A DNA stretch of 64,000 bases from Lachnospiraceae bacterium (GCA_014804795.1 JAAUZC010000010.1:149264-213263); one strand, 5' to 3'; positions 42,518 through 50,773 are shown, counted from the first letter of the stretch. The notes: a model not told the origin generated them from the sequence alone. Numbers and translations are program-made.

Positions 42518-43222
42518 ATGAAGATTGCAGAGACGGACATCAGAATATTTCGGGCAAAGCAGTTGAAAGTCGAATTTCAACCTCCTCCCACGGTGGTGGA
42601 GGTTGAGATGTTCGAGGGGGCGTTGACACCGTCAGAGAATGACACGGACACGCCTCTGTCATCCATCAAAGTCGAGGTATATTTCAGAGGAGAGAGCAGA
42701 GATGAAATCCGGAGGAATGTGAGCAGGTTTTGCGCTCTCCTGCAAAAAGGAACGCCTCTCACATTAGACGGATACCGCGACAGATTTATGGGTTACATGA
42801 CATCAAACACGACGACTAAAACCATCACAGGAAAACGGTATAGAGCAGAATTTGAGTTTTCCGGATATTGGTTTTCGGACGAGGTTGAACTGAATTTCAA
42901 CGAGGTGAGCGAGTTTTCGTTCGATGCGGAGGGAACAAGAGACGCACCCTGCATCATAAGCATGACAGCATTGTCGTTTGTAGAGGAATTAAAGATCACA
43001 GGTTTTTCGGATGAAATCATAATCACAAACATCAACAGAGGCGAGACTGTGGTGATTGACGGGGAGCAGGGAACGGTCATGGTGGACGGGAAAAACAAAT
43101 TTCTTGATGTTACCTTGTGGGAGTTCCCGTTTCTGACGGTTGGGGAGAAAAAGACACACAACATCGTTGTTTCGAGTGACAGGATGATGGTGACTATCAG
43201 ATACAGACCGATGTGGTTATAG
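42518..43222 (+). CDS. Distal tail protein (Dit-like)
   Basis: 234 residues. The size, the position after the tape measure and the beta-rich composition (IKVEVYFRGESRDEIRRNVSRFCALL...DRFMGYMTSNTTT) fit Dit-type hub proteins that join tube and baseplate. AGGAGGTAAG precedes the ATG. Confidence 0.75.
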   Translation: MKIAETDIRIFRAKQLKVEFQPPPTVVEVEMFEGALTPSENDTDTPLSSIKVEVYFRGESRDEIRRNVSRFCALLQKGTPLTLDGYRDRFMGYMTSNTTTKTITGKRYRAEFEFSGYWFSDEVELNFNEVSEFSFDAEGTRDAPCIISMTALSFVEELKITGFSDEIIITNINRGETVVIDGEQGTVMVDGKNKFLDVTLWEFPFLTVGEKKTHNIVVSSDRMMVTIRYRPMWL

Positions 43223-43232
43223 GAGGTGCGGC

Positions 43233-44699
43233 ATGATTTTATATAATGACGAGCATGTGAAAATATGCACCATGTCCGCATTTAAAGGGCGATGTATAAC
43301 AAGCACCTTGAAAACCGGAGACAAGGAAATGACATTCATGTTCCGGAGAAATTACAGATACGCAAAGCAGATCAAAGAGGAGGGATATGTTCGGACAAAG
43401 ACAGATGAATTTGTCATCAAAAAGGTTGAGCCTGCGGATGGATGGTATACATGCACCGCACAGATGAACGTGGAGGAGTTGGAGGGGAAACAGTTCCCGA
43501 CAGGGTTCACGAGCACAGAACAGACGGCTCTTTCCTGCATATCGGCGGCGATCGAGGGAACGGGATGGAGGGTTATCCGGTGCGAGGTCACAAAGAGGAG
43601 AACTATCAAACAGGAGAGCAACTGTTCCGCATGGGAGATCATTCAGTCGGTCATCACGACATATCGGTGCGAGGTGACGTTTGACAGCATAGAAAAGACA
43701 ATCTCAATCTATGAGAAGATCGGGAAAGATACCGGAACATATTTCATGGAACGTCTCAATCTGAAAAAGATGCAGATTCAGTCGGATTCGTATGATTTCG
43801 CGACACGGCTGATTCCGGTCGGCAAAGACGGTCTCATGCTCAATATAAACGGAAAAAATTACATTGAAAATTATCAGTATTCCCGAAAGATAAAGACAGC
43901 GACATGGAAAGATGACAGATATTCGGTCGCGTCCTCGTTGCTTGAGGATGCAGAGGCGAAACTGGATGAAATGTCAAAACCTTATCGGTCGTACACGGTA
44001 GAAATAAAAGACCTTGCAGCATCCAAACCGGAAACGTATGGAGAAATACTCGGTTTTGATCTCGGAGACACTGTCATGCTGATCTCAAAATCAGAGAGGA
44101 TTCGGGAGAGACATCGGGTTGTAAAGATGTATAAATATCCGGAGAATCCGGATGCGAATAAATGCGAACTTGCAAACACGAGGCTTTCGTTCGAGGAACT
44201 GCAAAGGCAGGAGCAGGAATTGCAAACGGCAGAGATTTCGGCAGCGGCATCGAGCGCGGCAACGGAAACTCTCAATGATGCAGTCGGAAACAGTGAGGAA
44301 CTTCAAAAAATGGTCTCGCAGATACGGGAGGCAGTGGAGGCAGCAGTCGACGACACAATGCGTCAATTATATGCAACAAAAGCGGAGGCGCAGTCGGCAA
44401 AGGATGCAGCAGTCGAGGAATCAGAACAAGTCCTCATTGACACGCTTGAGAGTTATTCAACAACGACGCAGGTGAAAGAAATGCTCACGGAGGCGGTCAC
44501 AAATGAGGCAATCTCAATCGCGGAGATGTATGCGTCAAAAAAGAGCCTCTCTGACACACAGAAAGCCGCAGAGGAGGCAATAAATGACCTCAAAGGGAGA
44601 ATTGAGTGGATTGTGGAGAAAACGGGTTATTTGAGCGAATACGAGGGTGAGTTTGCAGATGCAGGAGAGGCAGAGCAGGACGGAGGTGAGGACGAATGA
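43233..44699 (+). CDS. Tail-associated baseplate hub protein (Tal/endopeptidase-tail type)
   Basis: 488 residues. The N-terminal four-domain hub fold is typical of phage minor structural proteins (YNDEHVKICTMSAFKGRC, TYRCEVTFDSIEKTISIYEK, then SKPYRSYTVEIKDLAASKPETYGEILGFDLGDTVMLI). The C-terminal third is coiled coil. It closes the tail tip and is usually followed by receptor-binding genes, as here. It ends in an ATGA overlap. Confidence 0.82.
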   Translation: MILYNDEHVKICTMSAFKGRCITSTLKTGDKEMTFMFRRNYRYAKQIKEEGYVRTKTDEFVIKKVEPADGWYTCTAQMNVEELEGKQFPTGFTSTEQTALSCISAAIEGTGWRVIRCEVTKRRTIKQESNCSAWEIIQSVITTYRCEVTFDSIEKTISIYEKIGKDTGTYFMERLNLKKMQIQSDSYDFATRLIPVGKDGLMLNINGKNYIENYQYSRKIKTATWKDDRYSVASSLLEDAEAKLDEMSKPYRSYTVEIKDLAASKPETYGEILGFDLGDTVMLISKSERIRERHRVVKMYKYPENPDANKCELANTRLSFEELQRQEQELQTAEISAAASSAATETLNDAVGNSEELQKMVSQIREAVEAAVDDTMRQLYATKAEAQSAKDAAVEESEQVLIDTLESYSTTTQVKEMLTEAVTNEAISIAEMYASKKSLSDTQKAAEEAINDLKGRIEWIVEKTGYLSEYEGEFADAGEAEQDGGEDE

Positions 44700-45538
44700 A
44701 TATCATCAGACACATAAAAGTTGATCTATACGGAGATGTGAAAAGGTATGCGGTAGCGGCGAAACAGTTGGACATGGCGACGCGCTATGTCGGGGTGACG
44801 TTGACAGTCGACGGCGTTGAGTGGGAGATTCCGAAAGATGTTGAGATCGCTGTGGCTATGAGAAAGCCGGACGAGAAAAGAGTGTGGAATGACTGCACCC
44901 GTCAAAAAAACGAGGCACTCATACCTCTCACCCGTCAAATGCTCGCCGTTCAAGGAACGGCTCTCTGTGATGTGGAACTGTATCAGAACGGAGCACTCCT
45001 GTCGAGTGCATCTTTTGAACTGGAAATCTATCCGTCGCAGAGGGTCGACGAGACGATCATCTCGTCAGAAGAATATACAAGACTTGAGAATGCGATTTAT
45101 GCCGCGCGTGAGGCGTTGCAGATGGCACAGGAGACATCGGAGCGAATCAATGCAGCCGAGGCAATACGTGAGGCGGCAGAGGCGGTCAGAGTGGCGCAGG
45201 AAAAGGCGAGGGAGATCAAAGAAAGCCAACGGGAGGACAGAACGGCGGCAGCAGTCAAGGACTGCATCGAGGCGACACAGGATGCGATCGAAAAGACTGC
45301 GGCGTGTGTAAAGGCAACGGAGGCGGCGCGAAAAGTCGTCATTGATATGTCCGGACTGAATGCAATTCTCAATGAGGTCAAGGACTATTATGAGAGAATC
45401 AGAGCACTCGAAACGGACATCAACATCACCATAGACGGAGGAACGGCAAAGAGCAGGGAGTTCCTACTCATAGACGGGGGAACGGCTTTCTCGACGGACT
45501 ATGATAAATATAATGCAGGCAGAGCACACACGATTTAG
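44696..45538 (+). CDS. Baseplate upper protein (BppU-like N-terminal domain)
   Basis: 280 residues. The N-terminal 110 residues (RHIKVDLYGDVKRYAVAAKQLDMATRYVGVTLTVDG...VEIAVAMRKPDEKRVWND) match the BppU N-terminal fold that attaches host-binding devices to the baseplate. A long coiled coil follows. The C-terminal part carries two short repeats of the form DGGTAKSREFLLIDGGTA. Confidence 0.75.
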   Translation: MNIIRHIKVDLYGDVKRYAVAAKQLDMATRYVGVTLTVDGVEWEIPKDVEIAVAMRKPDEKRVWNDCTRQKNEALIPLTRQMLAVQGTALCDVELYQNGALLSSASFELEIYPSQRVDETIISSEEYTRLENAIYAAREALQMAQETSERINAAEAIREAAEAVRVAQEKAREIKESQREDRTAAAVKDCIEATQDAIEKTAACVKATEAARKVVIDMSGLNAILNEVKDYYERIRALETDINITIDGGTAKSREFLLIDGGTAFSTDYDKYNAGRAHTI

Positions 45539-45556
45539 GAAAGGGGTGAGAGGATA

Positions 45557-46009
45557 ATGGCAACCGCAACAATCAGAATCAAAAAGGATACGACGGCGAA
45601 CTGGATTGCATCGGAGAGAGTGCTTGATGATGGCGAACTCGGTCTCGAAATTACCGAGGAGGGTCATCGCATTATCCGCGTCGGTGACGGGGTAAATGTA
45701 TTTATGGAATTGCCTGTCGCAGTAGACATCGAGGCAATCAATGAAATCAAGACCGGAATGGACACCAATGCAAAGAAGTATTACGAGGACATGGTGAGCA
45801 AGGGTGAGGAGATGCTCAAGAAGATGGAGCAGCAGGCGATCACGGTCGAGTTGCAGGACGACGAGACAAAGATTGATTACCGGATGGGGATTTCAAACGG
45901 TTCGCTCTATTTTGAGGAAATTGAGAAAAAGGCAGCAGTACCGGAGACCGGAGGCGGCGATTTAGCGGAGGAATCCGGAGGCGAAAATAATGAGGAGGTA
46001 GATGGATAA
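45557..46009 (+). CDS. Tail fibre-associated protein
   Basis: 150 residues. The N-terminal part RIKKDTTANWIASERVLDDGELGLEI...HRIIRVGDGVNVF is the short beta motif found at the start of many phage tail-fibre and hyaluronidase-like proteins. A coiled coil and an acidic tail follow. It overlaps the DGR target gene (TAATG), indicating a joint receptor-binding complex. Confidence 0.72.
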   Translation: MATATIRIKKDTTANWIASERVLDDGELGLEITEEGHRIIRVGDGVNVFMELPVAVDIEAINEIKTGMDTNAKKYYEDMVSKGEEMLKKMEQQAITVELQDDETKIDYRMGISNGSLYFEEIEKKAAVPETGGGDLAEESGGENNEEVDG

Positions 46010-47241
46010 TGGCAGCAGGAGACAGAATTTTCATGGCAAAGGAGGAAACGTCGCAGGAAATCCTTGCAAATACAAAGAAAATCCTTGCAGGTGCAGCGGA
46101 AAAGCCGAAACGGTACGGAATATGCATCAATTTAGCCGACAGCAATCCGGCGACGAGGGTGACATATCTGTATGATGCGGTCGGGATGACACCTGCAAAG
46201 ATGAATTTCACGGCAGGGATGTTTGACTATGGGGATTGGGGAGACATTTGGTTCGTCAGAGATAATCGTCCGGTCATGCTCAACAATGACGGAACGGTTG
46301 ACTATGAACTCAATCACGAGAACCATGCCCTCAAGCTGACAGGAGGAGCGAGCGACATCACATCCATTGCATACGCAGGAAATGCAATGTCGGAGATTCC
46401 TCTGATTTGGGTCAAGAGATACACGATCAAGAATTATCACTATGTGATTTTCTGCGAGACACAGTTTGATGAAACATATCACGCATACGCACACACAGAC
46501 GCAGACGGGAACATCCTGCCTGTGACATATTTCCCGATGTATGAGGGCAGCGTCACAAATAACCGGATGCGCTCTCTGTCCGGTCAGACAGTGTCGGCAA
46601 GCCTCACAGATGCGCAGGAGACAACGGCGGCGCAGCAGAACGGCGACAGGTGGGATAAACTCTCGTTTTCGGAGTGCAATCTCATGTATGAAATGTGCAC
46701 TATGATCTCAAAGAGCACGAACTCACAGGCGGCATTCGGTGCAGGATGTAGCAATGCAACCGATTTCCTCAAGACCGGAACGATGAACGGTCTCGGTCAG
46801 TTCTATGGATACAGTGGCGCGACAAACGGAGTGAAACTGTTCTATTGTGAGAACTTTTTCGGAAATTACTGGAAAAGGATTCGCGGTCTGATAAATGACA
46901 ACGGCATCATCAAGGTGAAGTTTGTGCCGCCGTATGACAGCACCGGAGCAGGATATATCAACACAGGCGTGACACCGTCCGGAACATCCGGAGGATATAT
47001 CAACAAGATGGAGATGACAGACGGAGGTCGGATTCCTGCGGTTGCATCCGGAAGTGAGACGACGTATGAGTGCGATGGTTTTTGGTTCAATAACGGACAG
47101 GTCGATGTTGCCCTGTTTGGCGGCAGCCGCAGCCGTGGCACGAAGTGCGGCGTGTCGTGCTGGGGTTTGAGCAACCTTGCGACGCACGTGGACGCGAACG
47201 TCGGGGCGAGCCTTTCTTGCAAACCGCCTGTAGCCGCGTAG
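46009..47241 (+). CDS. DGR-diversified tail tip / receptor-binding protein
   Basis: 410 residues. The C-terminal 40 or so residues (from about 367) are encoded by the variable repeat. Upstream, GLGQFYGYSG...LFYCENFFGNYWKRIRGL and ECDGFWFNNGQVDVALFGG resemble C-type-lectin/formylglycine-enzyme-like folds that display DGR variable residues. It lies at the end of the baseplate genes, where receptor-binding proteins are found. Retrohoming would rewrite up to about a dozen codons and could change host range. The N-terminal part (to about 45) probably docks on the preceding fibre proteins. Confidence 0.9.
   Translation: MAAGDRIFMAKEETSQEILANTKKILAGAAEKPKRYGICINLADSNPATRVTYLYDAVGMTPAKMNFTAGMFDYGDWGDIWFVRDNRPVMLNNDGTVDYELNHENHALKLTGGASDITSIAYAGNAMSEIPLIWVKRYTIKNYHYVIFCETQFDETYHAYAHTDADGNILPVTYFPMYEGSVTNNRMRSLSGQTVSASLTDAQETTAAQQNGDRWDKLSFSECNLMYEMCTMISKSTNSQAAFGAGCSNATDFLKTGTMNGLGQFYGYSGATNGVKLFYCENFFGNYWKRIRGLINDNGIIKVKFVPPYDSTGAGYINTGVTPSGTSGGYINKMEMTDGGRIPAVASGSETTYECDGFWFNNGQVDVALFGGSRSRGTKCGVSCWGLSNLATHVDANVGASLSCKPPVAA
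47108..47218 (+). other. DGR variable repeat (VR)
   Basis: 111 bp at the 3' end of the target gene, collinear with the template repeat at an offset of 345. There are 13 differences: 12 are at TR adenines (A to G, C or T) and one is T to G at 47152. Changed codons turn Asn, Tyr, Ile and Gln of the template into Ser, Arg, Cys, Gly, Ser, His, Asp, Val and Leu. The last invariant block (CGGGGCGAGCC, then TCTT) is where the initiation-of-homing region should lie. Confidence 0.96.
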
Positions 47242-47305
47242 CGGCAGAGGGGGAACGGGGGAGTCTCCTCCCCCGAAAAGGGAGGTTCGGAGGGTTTACC
47301 CTCCG
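47233..47305 (+). other. Hairpins downstream of VR
   Basis: Three stems follow the variable repeat. GCCGC/GCGGC (47233-47245) spans the stop codon. An 8-bp stem with a TCTC loop (47256-47275) comes next, then a 7-bp stem with a TTTA loop (47288-47305) followed by a T-rich run. The middle one copies the 8-bp stem and 4-nt loop known to promote retrohoming in the Bordetella phage DGR. The last can act as terminator of the tail operon. Confidence 0.75.
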
Positions 47306-47323
47306 ATATCTCCGGTTTTTAGC

Positions 47324-47355
47324 ATTTCCACGATATTGGAAACAGCAGATAGAAT
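47324..47355 (+). promoter_or_regulatory. Dyad-controlled promoter of the DGR template/RT unit
   Basis: TTTCCA-CGATAT-TGGAAA (47325-47342) followed by TAGAAT (47350-47355). The -10 box begins 25 bp after the dyad start, exactly as at 17417-17447 in the lysogeny region. The predicted RNA starts near 47362, about 90 nt before TR, and runs through TR and the reverse transcriptase gene. Confidence 0.7.
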
Positions 47356-47452
47356 CGACACAAAACAGAAAAATCGTGGTAGAATTTGCAGCGTAATTTT
47401 ACCGACGACCCAAAACAGTGAGGATAAAATGAGGGGGTTCGACGAGCGACCC

Positions 47453-47563
47453 TTGCCCTGTTTGGCGGCAACCGCAGCAATGGCACGAAGTGCGGCTTGT
47501 CGTACTGGAATTTGAACAACCTTGCGACGAACGTGAACGCGAACATCGGGGCGAGCCAATCTT
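47453..47563 (+). other. DGR template repeat (TR)
   Basis: 111 bp of non-coding template, rich in AAC/AAT triplets placed in register with the target reading frame (26 adenines in all). Read in that frame it would encode an Asn-rich version of the VR peptide and stops soon after at TGA 47569. It is followed by 142 nt of spacer before the reverse transcriptase gene, the length of the structured spacer needed for cDNA priming in the Bordetella system. Confidence 0.96.
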
Positions 47564-47569
47564 ATCAAT

Positions 47570-47596
47570 GACGGAGCATTTAATCAAATGCTCGTC
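47570..47596 (+). other. Hairpin directly 3' of TR
   Basis: GAGCATTT (47574-47581) pairs with AAATGCTC (47586-47593) around AATC, extended by GAC/GTC with one bulged G. A second stem GACGT/ACGTC follows near 47612-47628. They may form the structured part of the DGR RNA bound by the reverse transcriptase. Confidence 0.65.
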
Positions 47597-47705
47597 GTTC
47601 TCCTACACCGCAGGACGTTGAGACACGTCTATTGAGTGGAAATCATACCGCAGCAGGCAGGGTCTAGTAAGTGATACCGAAAGACCTTGAGGTGATAAGA
47701 AAGAA

Positions 47706-49004
47706 ATGGGAAAGAAATCCGTCAATAACCTGTATAAGCCTATGCTTGAGCATAGCAACGTCGAGAAAATGTTCCACAATGCAGCAAAGGGAAAGACCGA
47801 GCGACCGGATGTCGCAAAGATTCTCAAGCCGGAAAACCTCGACGGACATGTGAAATTCCTCATTGAACAGTTGGAGAATACCGCGCCGGAGGGGATGGTT
47901 GTCCTGCATCCGGAAAGCGCGTGGCATCCGGCAAGACATGCAAAGCAGAGAATCAATGAGGGGTCGTCAAAAAAGACAAGAGACATCGAAAAGCCTCGCT
48001 ATAATTACGAGCAGGTCGTCCATCACTGCGTCATCAATGGATGTAAAGATATTATGATGCAGGGCATGTATGGTTTAGTGTGTGGGAGCATTCCGGAACG
48101 CGGTGCGCACTACGGAAAGAAGTACATCGAGAGATGGATTCACGGAGACATAAGGAACTGCAAATATGTTCTGAAAATGGACATCCGACACTTTTATGAA
48201 TCCGTCGATCATGACATTCTCAAAGAGTGGATTGCATCGAAAATCCGAGACAAGAGAATGCTGAATCTGATCTATTTAATCATAGACGGATGCGAGCAGG
48301 GGTTGCCGTTGGGATTTGTGACATCACAGTGGTTTTCAAATTTCATGTTGCAGCCGCTCGACCACTACATCAAAGAGGAATTACACGCGGCGCATTATGT
48401 CCGGTACATGGATGACATGGTGATTTTCGGAAGAAACAAAAAGGAACTGCACCGGATGCAGCAGGCGATCGAGGTCTATCTGAATGAGCGTTTTCACCTG
48501 CTAATGAAATACAATCATCAAGTATTCAGATTCGATTATATCGAAAGGAAAACCGGAAAGAGGAAAGGTCGACCGCTTGATTTCATGGGATTCCAATTCT
48601 ATCACGATAAGACTATTTTGAGGGAATCCATCATGTTGAGCACGACGAGGAAAGCGAACCGGATGGCAAAGAAAGACCGGATAACATGGTATGATGCGAC
48701 GGTGATGCTCTCGTACATGGGATACATAGACCACACGGACACATACGACATGTACCTGCAAAGGATAAAGCCGAATGTGAACGTGAAGAAACTAAAAAAG
48801 TTAGTGAGCAAGCATTCAAAGAGAGAGGAGAGAAAGAAACGTGAAAGAATGGAGAACAGTGTTCGGAACGGAGGCGGTGATGCCGGAGGAGTTCGACACA
48901 ACCTCGTCTCCGGAAACGGTATATCAGAGACGGAACATCAAGGAAGTGGAAAAGACCGAGGAGGACGGGAAAAAAGTGACCGGATGGGAGCGAGAGGAGC
49001 GTGA
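47706..49004 (+). CDS. DGR reverse transcriptase
   Basis: 432 residues. The palm motif YMDD is at 234-237. Motif 4 reads LPLGFVTSQ (200-208), the form typical of DGR enzymes rather than the QGxxxSP of group II introns. The catalytic motif KMDIRHFYESVD comes earlier. It copies the template RNA with errors at adenines. From about residue 379 the ORF overlaps the next gene in another frame and is low-complexity, basic and glycine-rich, so the functional enzyme probably ends near there. No separate Avd accessory gene is seen beside it. GAGGTG lies upstream. Confidence 0.95.
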   Translation: MGKKSVNNLYKPMLEHSNVEKMFHNAAKGKTERPDVAKILKPENLDGHVKFLIEQLENTAPEGMVVLHPESAWHPARHAKQRINEGSSKKTRDIEKPRYNYEQVVHHCVINGCKDIMMQGMYGLVCGSIPERGAHYGKKYIERWIHGDIRNCKYVLKMDIRHFYESVDHDILKEWIASKIRDKRMLNLIYLIIDGCEQGLPLGFVTSQWFSNFMLQPLDHYIKEELHAAHYVRYMDDMVIFGRNKKELHRMQQAIEVYLNERFHLLMKYNHQVFRFDYIERKTGKRKGRPLDFMGFQFYHDKTILRESIMLSTTRKANRMAKKDRITWYDATVMLSYMGYIDHTDTYDMYLQRIKPNVNVKKLKKLVSKHSKREERKKRERMENSVRNGGGDAGGVRHNLVSGNGISETEHQGSGKDRGGREKSDRMGARGA

Positions 49005-49155
49005 ATTGACGGTCGGAGAGTATCAACAGATGATGCTCACGAGAGAGGTCGTCAACGAGAACAAGGCAGAGATCGTCGCATCCGTGACGGACTTCCAAAA
49101 GTCCGAGGCTATTGACGAGTACACCATGCAACTGGTAGAGGAGGGATTGCTGTGA
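48841..49155 (+). CDS. Phage tail-region protein of unknown function
   Basis: 104 residues from GTG 48841, with GAGGAGAG upstream. It overlaps the 3' end of the reverse transcriptase gene by 164 bp in another frame. Acidic, with ELTVGEYQQMMLTREVVNENKAEIVASVTDFQKSEAIDEYTMQLVEEGLL at the C terminus. Proteins of this sort precede XkdX in many phages. It is helical, but I see no firm resemblance to the DGR accessory protein Avd. Confidence 0.6.
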   Translation: MKEWRTVFGTEAVMPEEFDTTSSPETVYQRRNIKEVEKTEEDGKKVTGWEREERELTVGEYQQMMLTREVVNENKAEIVASVTDFQKSEAIDEYTMQLVEEGLL

Positions 49156-49301
49156 GAACGATGGTGGAGAGTTTCAAGCGTTTGTATAATTCCGGAAAAC
49201 TCACGAAAGAGCAGATTGCGGAGAGGGTGGATTCCGGAAAGATCAGCGCGGAGGAATATGAATATATCACGGGAGAGGTATGTGAGAATGAAACCTCTTG
49301 A
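49152..49301 (+). CDS. XkdX family protein
   Basis: 49 residues from GTG 49152, overlapping the previous stop. The sequence FKRLYNSGKLTKEQI followed by VDSGKISAEEYEYITGE is the XkdX signature of small proteins near the tail-fibre genes of Bacillus and clostridial phages. The role is unknown. Confidence 0.8.
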   Translation: MRTMVESFKRLYNSGKLTKEQIAERVDSGKISAEEYEYITGEVCENETS

Positions 49302-49680
49302 AATTGTATCGGAGTTGAGTGGCGTGGTGAATGACCTGTATGATCTTTCAAAAGTGCAGCAAGCCATCATTGAGAGCGCAAAGATTCCGGAATCTGAAAA
49401 AAGAAGTACGAGAGAACGTCTCTGCAATATCACGGACAAATTGGACATCATCGAATTTCATTCAAGGGGCGTAATAGATACGGATGACGGCGAACCGATT
49501 TCGGAGGAGGTGAAACTGTATGAAGTAACTGTAAAAACGGAACATAAGTTGATGATCGAGGCAACTGGAAGAAAATCAGCGGTAGAGCAGGCAGAAAAAG
49601 AGTTCATCGCTATGACACATATAAAACCGAAAGAGATATTTGTAGGAAATAGAGAGAAAGGAGAAACGGATGACGATTGA
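49288..49680 (+). CDS. Phage protein of unknown function
   Basis: 130 residues from ATG 49288 (GAGAGGTATG upstream), preferred over the upstream in-frame codon at 49216, which lies inside xkdX. A helical N-terminal half (PLEIVSELSGVVNDLYDLSKVQQAII) is followed by a beta-alpha segment (VTVKTEHKLMIEATGRKSAVEQAEKEFIAM). Function unknown. Confidence 0.6.
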   Translation: MKPLEIVSELSGVVNDLYDLSKVQQAIIESAKIPESEKRSTRERLCNITDKLDIIEFHSRGVIDTDDGEPISEEVKLYEVTVKTEHKLMIEATGRKSAVEQAEKEFIAMTHIKPKEIFVGNREKGETDDD

Positions 49681-49996
49681 AATATCACTATTGTTATCGG
49701 GAATCTCTGTCGCCTTTGCAATTTATTTCGGACTTTCGACCAAACGACGGAACGAGAAGAATGACGCAAGGGGAGACCAAAAGGACGCGGTCGACAAGGC
49801 GAAAAAGGAGACCGAGAACGACACTCTTGTGATGATAAAACTGGAAAACATCGCAAACGACATCAAGGAAATAAAAAGCGAAAACAGGGATTTTCGTGAG
49901 GATATTTCCGCATTGAGGGAGAGGGTGGCAAAGGTTGAATCATCGCTCAAGAGTTATCACAAGCGACTGGACGGAGAAATCCATCCGGAGGAATAA
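49670..49996 (+). CDS. XhlA-like membrane coiled-coil protein
   Basis: 108 residues. An N-terminal transmembrane helix (ISLLLSGISVAFAIYFGLS) and a C-terminal coiled coil (ENIANDIKEIKSENRDFREDISALRERVAKVESSL) recall XhlA-type proteins that assist holins. It overlaps the previous gene by 11 bp at the start of the lysis cassette. Confidence 0.6.
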   Translation: MTIEISLLLSGISVAFAIYFGLSTKRRNEKNDARGDQKDAVDKAKKETENDTLVMIKLENIANDIKEIKSENRDFREDISALRERVAKVESSLKSYHKRLDGEIHPEE

Positions 49997-50011
49997 AACA
50001 GGAGGGTGAAC

Positions 50012-50401
50012 GTGGCGAGGACAACTGCACAGATAAGACGAGAATGGAATGAGGAAATGCTGAAAGAGCAGAAAAGGCAGCATCGGCACAACCGGAAAAT
50101 CCGGAGGATGCGGATGAAAAAAGCCAAAGCAGAAAACAAAATTTCCGGCAGGTTCATGAATCGGATTGTCATTGCAGATATTCTCGCGGCACTTATATTC
50201 ACGATTGTGATGATAGTGGTTTTCGTGAAAACAGGTTCAGAACCGTCGACACTGATTCAGAATGTTTTTCAATTCCTGTCAGTGGAGGGTGGTGTCATGG
50301 GTCTGATAAAGGTCAGCAAGACTTTTTTGAAATCAAAGGAGGATAAAAAGCAGGACAATTCGAGCGAACTGACACCGCCGGATGAAGAAACGGAGGAATA
50401 A
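50012..50401 (+). CDS. Lysis-cassette membrane protein
   Basis: 129 residues from GTG 50012 (AGGAGG six bases upstream). Strongly basic N-terminal half, then a transmembrane helix (IVIADILAALIFTIVMIVVFV) and a possible second hydrophobic region. It may be a phage holin-like protein, but no family is certain. Confidence 0.6.
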   Translation: MARTTAQIRREWNEEMLKEQKRQHRHNRKIRRMRMKKAKAENKISGRFMNRIVIADILAALIFTIVMIVVFVKTGSEPSTLIQNVFQFLSVEGGVMGLIKVSKTFLKSKEDKKQDNSSELTPPDEETEE

Positions 50402-50403
50402 GA

Positions 50404-50760
50404 ATGGCTCAATGGATTGTTGAAAATTGGTTTTTGATCGTAGCACTGGCAGCAGGTGTCGGAACGATAGCAATGGCGATCTATAAGTTCGCAGGATTGC
50501 CGACACCGGAGCAGGTGGCGAAGATTAAACAGTGGTTATTATTGGCGGTTACGACCGCAGAGAAAGAACTCGGAGGAGGCACAGGTCAGATCAAACTCCG
50601 GTATGTATACGACATGTTTATGCAGAGGTATCCGGTAGCGGCAAAGATTGTCTCGTTTGACACCTTTTCGGTGTGGGTAGACGAGGCACTTGAGAACATG
50701 AAACGGATGCTCAAGGACAACAAGGCAGCAGCGGAATATGTGAGAAGTGGTGCAGATTAA
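50404..50760 (+). CDS. Phage holin, LL-H type
   Basis: 118 residues: one N-terminal transmembrane helix (WFLIVALAAGVGTIAMAIYKFA) and an amphipathic cytoplasmic domain (LPTPEQVAKIKQWLLLAVTTAEKELGGGTGQIKLRYVYDMFMQRYP) that is typical of LL-H/holin-6 family proteins. It should time membrane permeabilisation to release the endolysin. Confidence 0.85.
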   Translation: MAQWIVENWFLIVALAAGVGTIAMAIYKFAGLPTPEQVAKIKQWLLLAVTTAEKELGGGTGQIKLRYVYDMFMQRYPVAAKIVSFDTFSVWVDEALENMKRMLKDNKAAAEYVRSGAD

Positions 50761-50773
50761 GGAGGCGGTGCAG

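Noticed and set aside
47145-47396. Plus-strand ORF spanning VR and the intergenic region in another frame
   Set aside because: It shares the variable repeat out of frame and has no ribosome-binding site; the target gene frame matches the TR triplet register.
47706-49004. Group II intron or retron reverse transcriptase
   Set aside because: Motif 4 is the DGR form LGxxxSQ, there is no maturase or HNH domain, no intron RNA domain, and a matched TR/VR pair is present.
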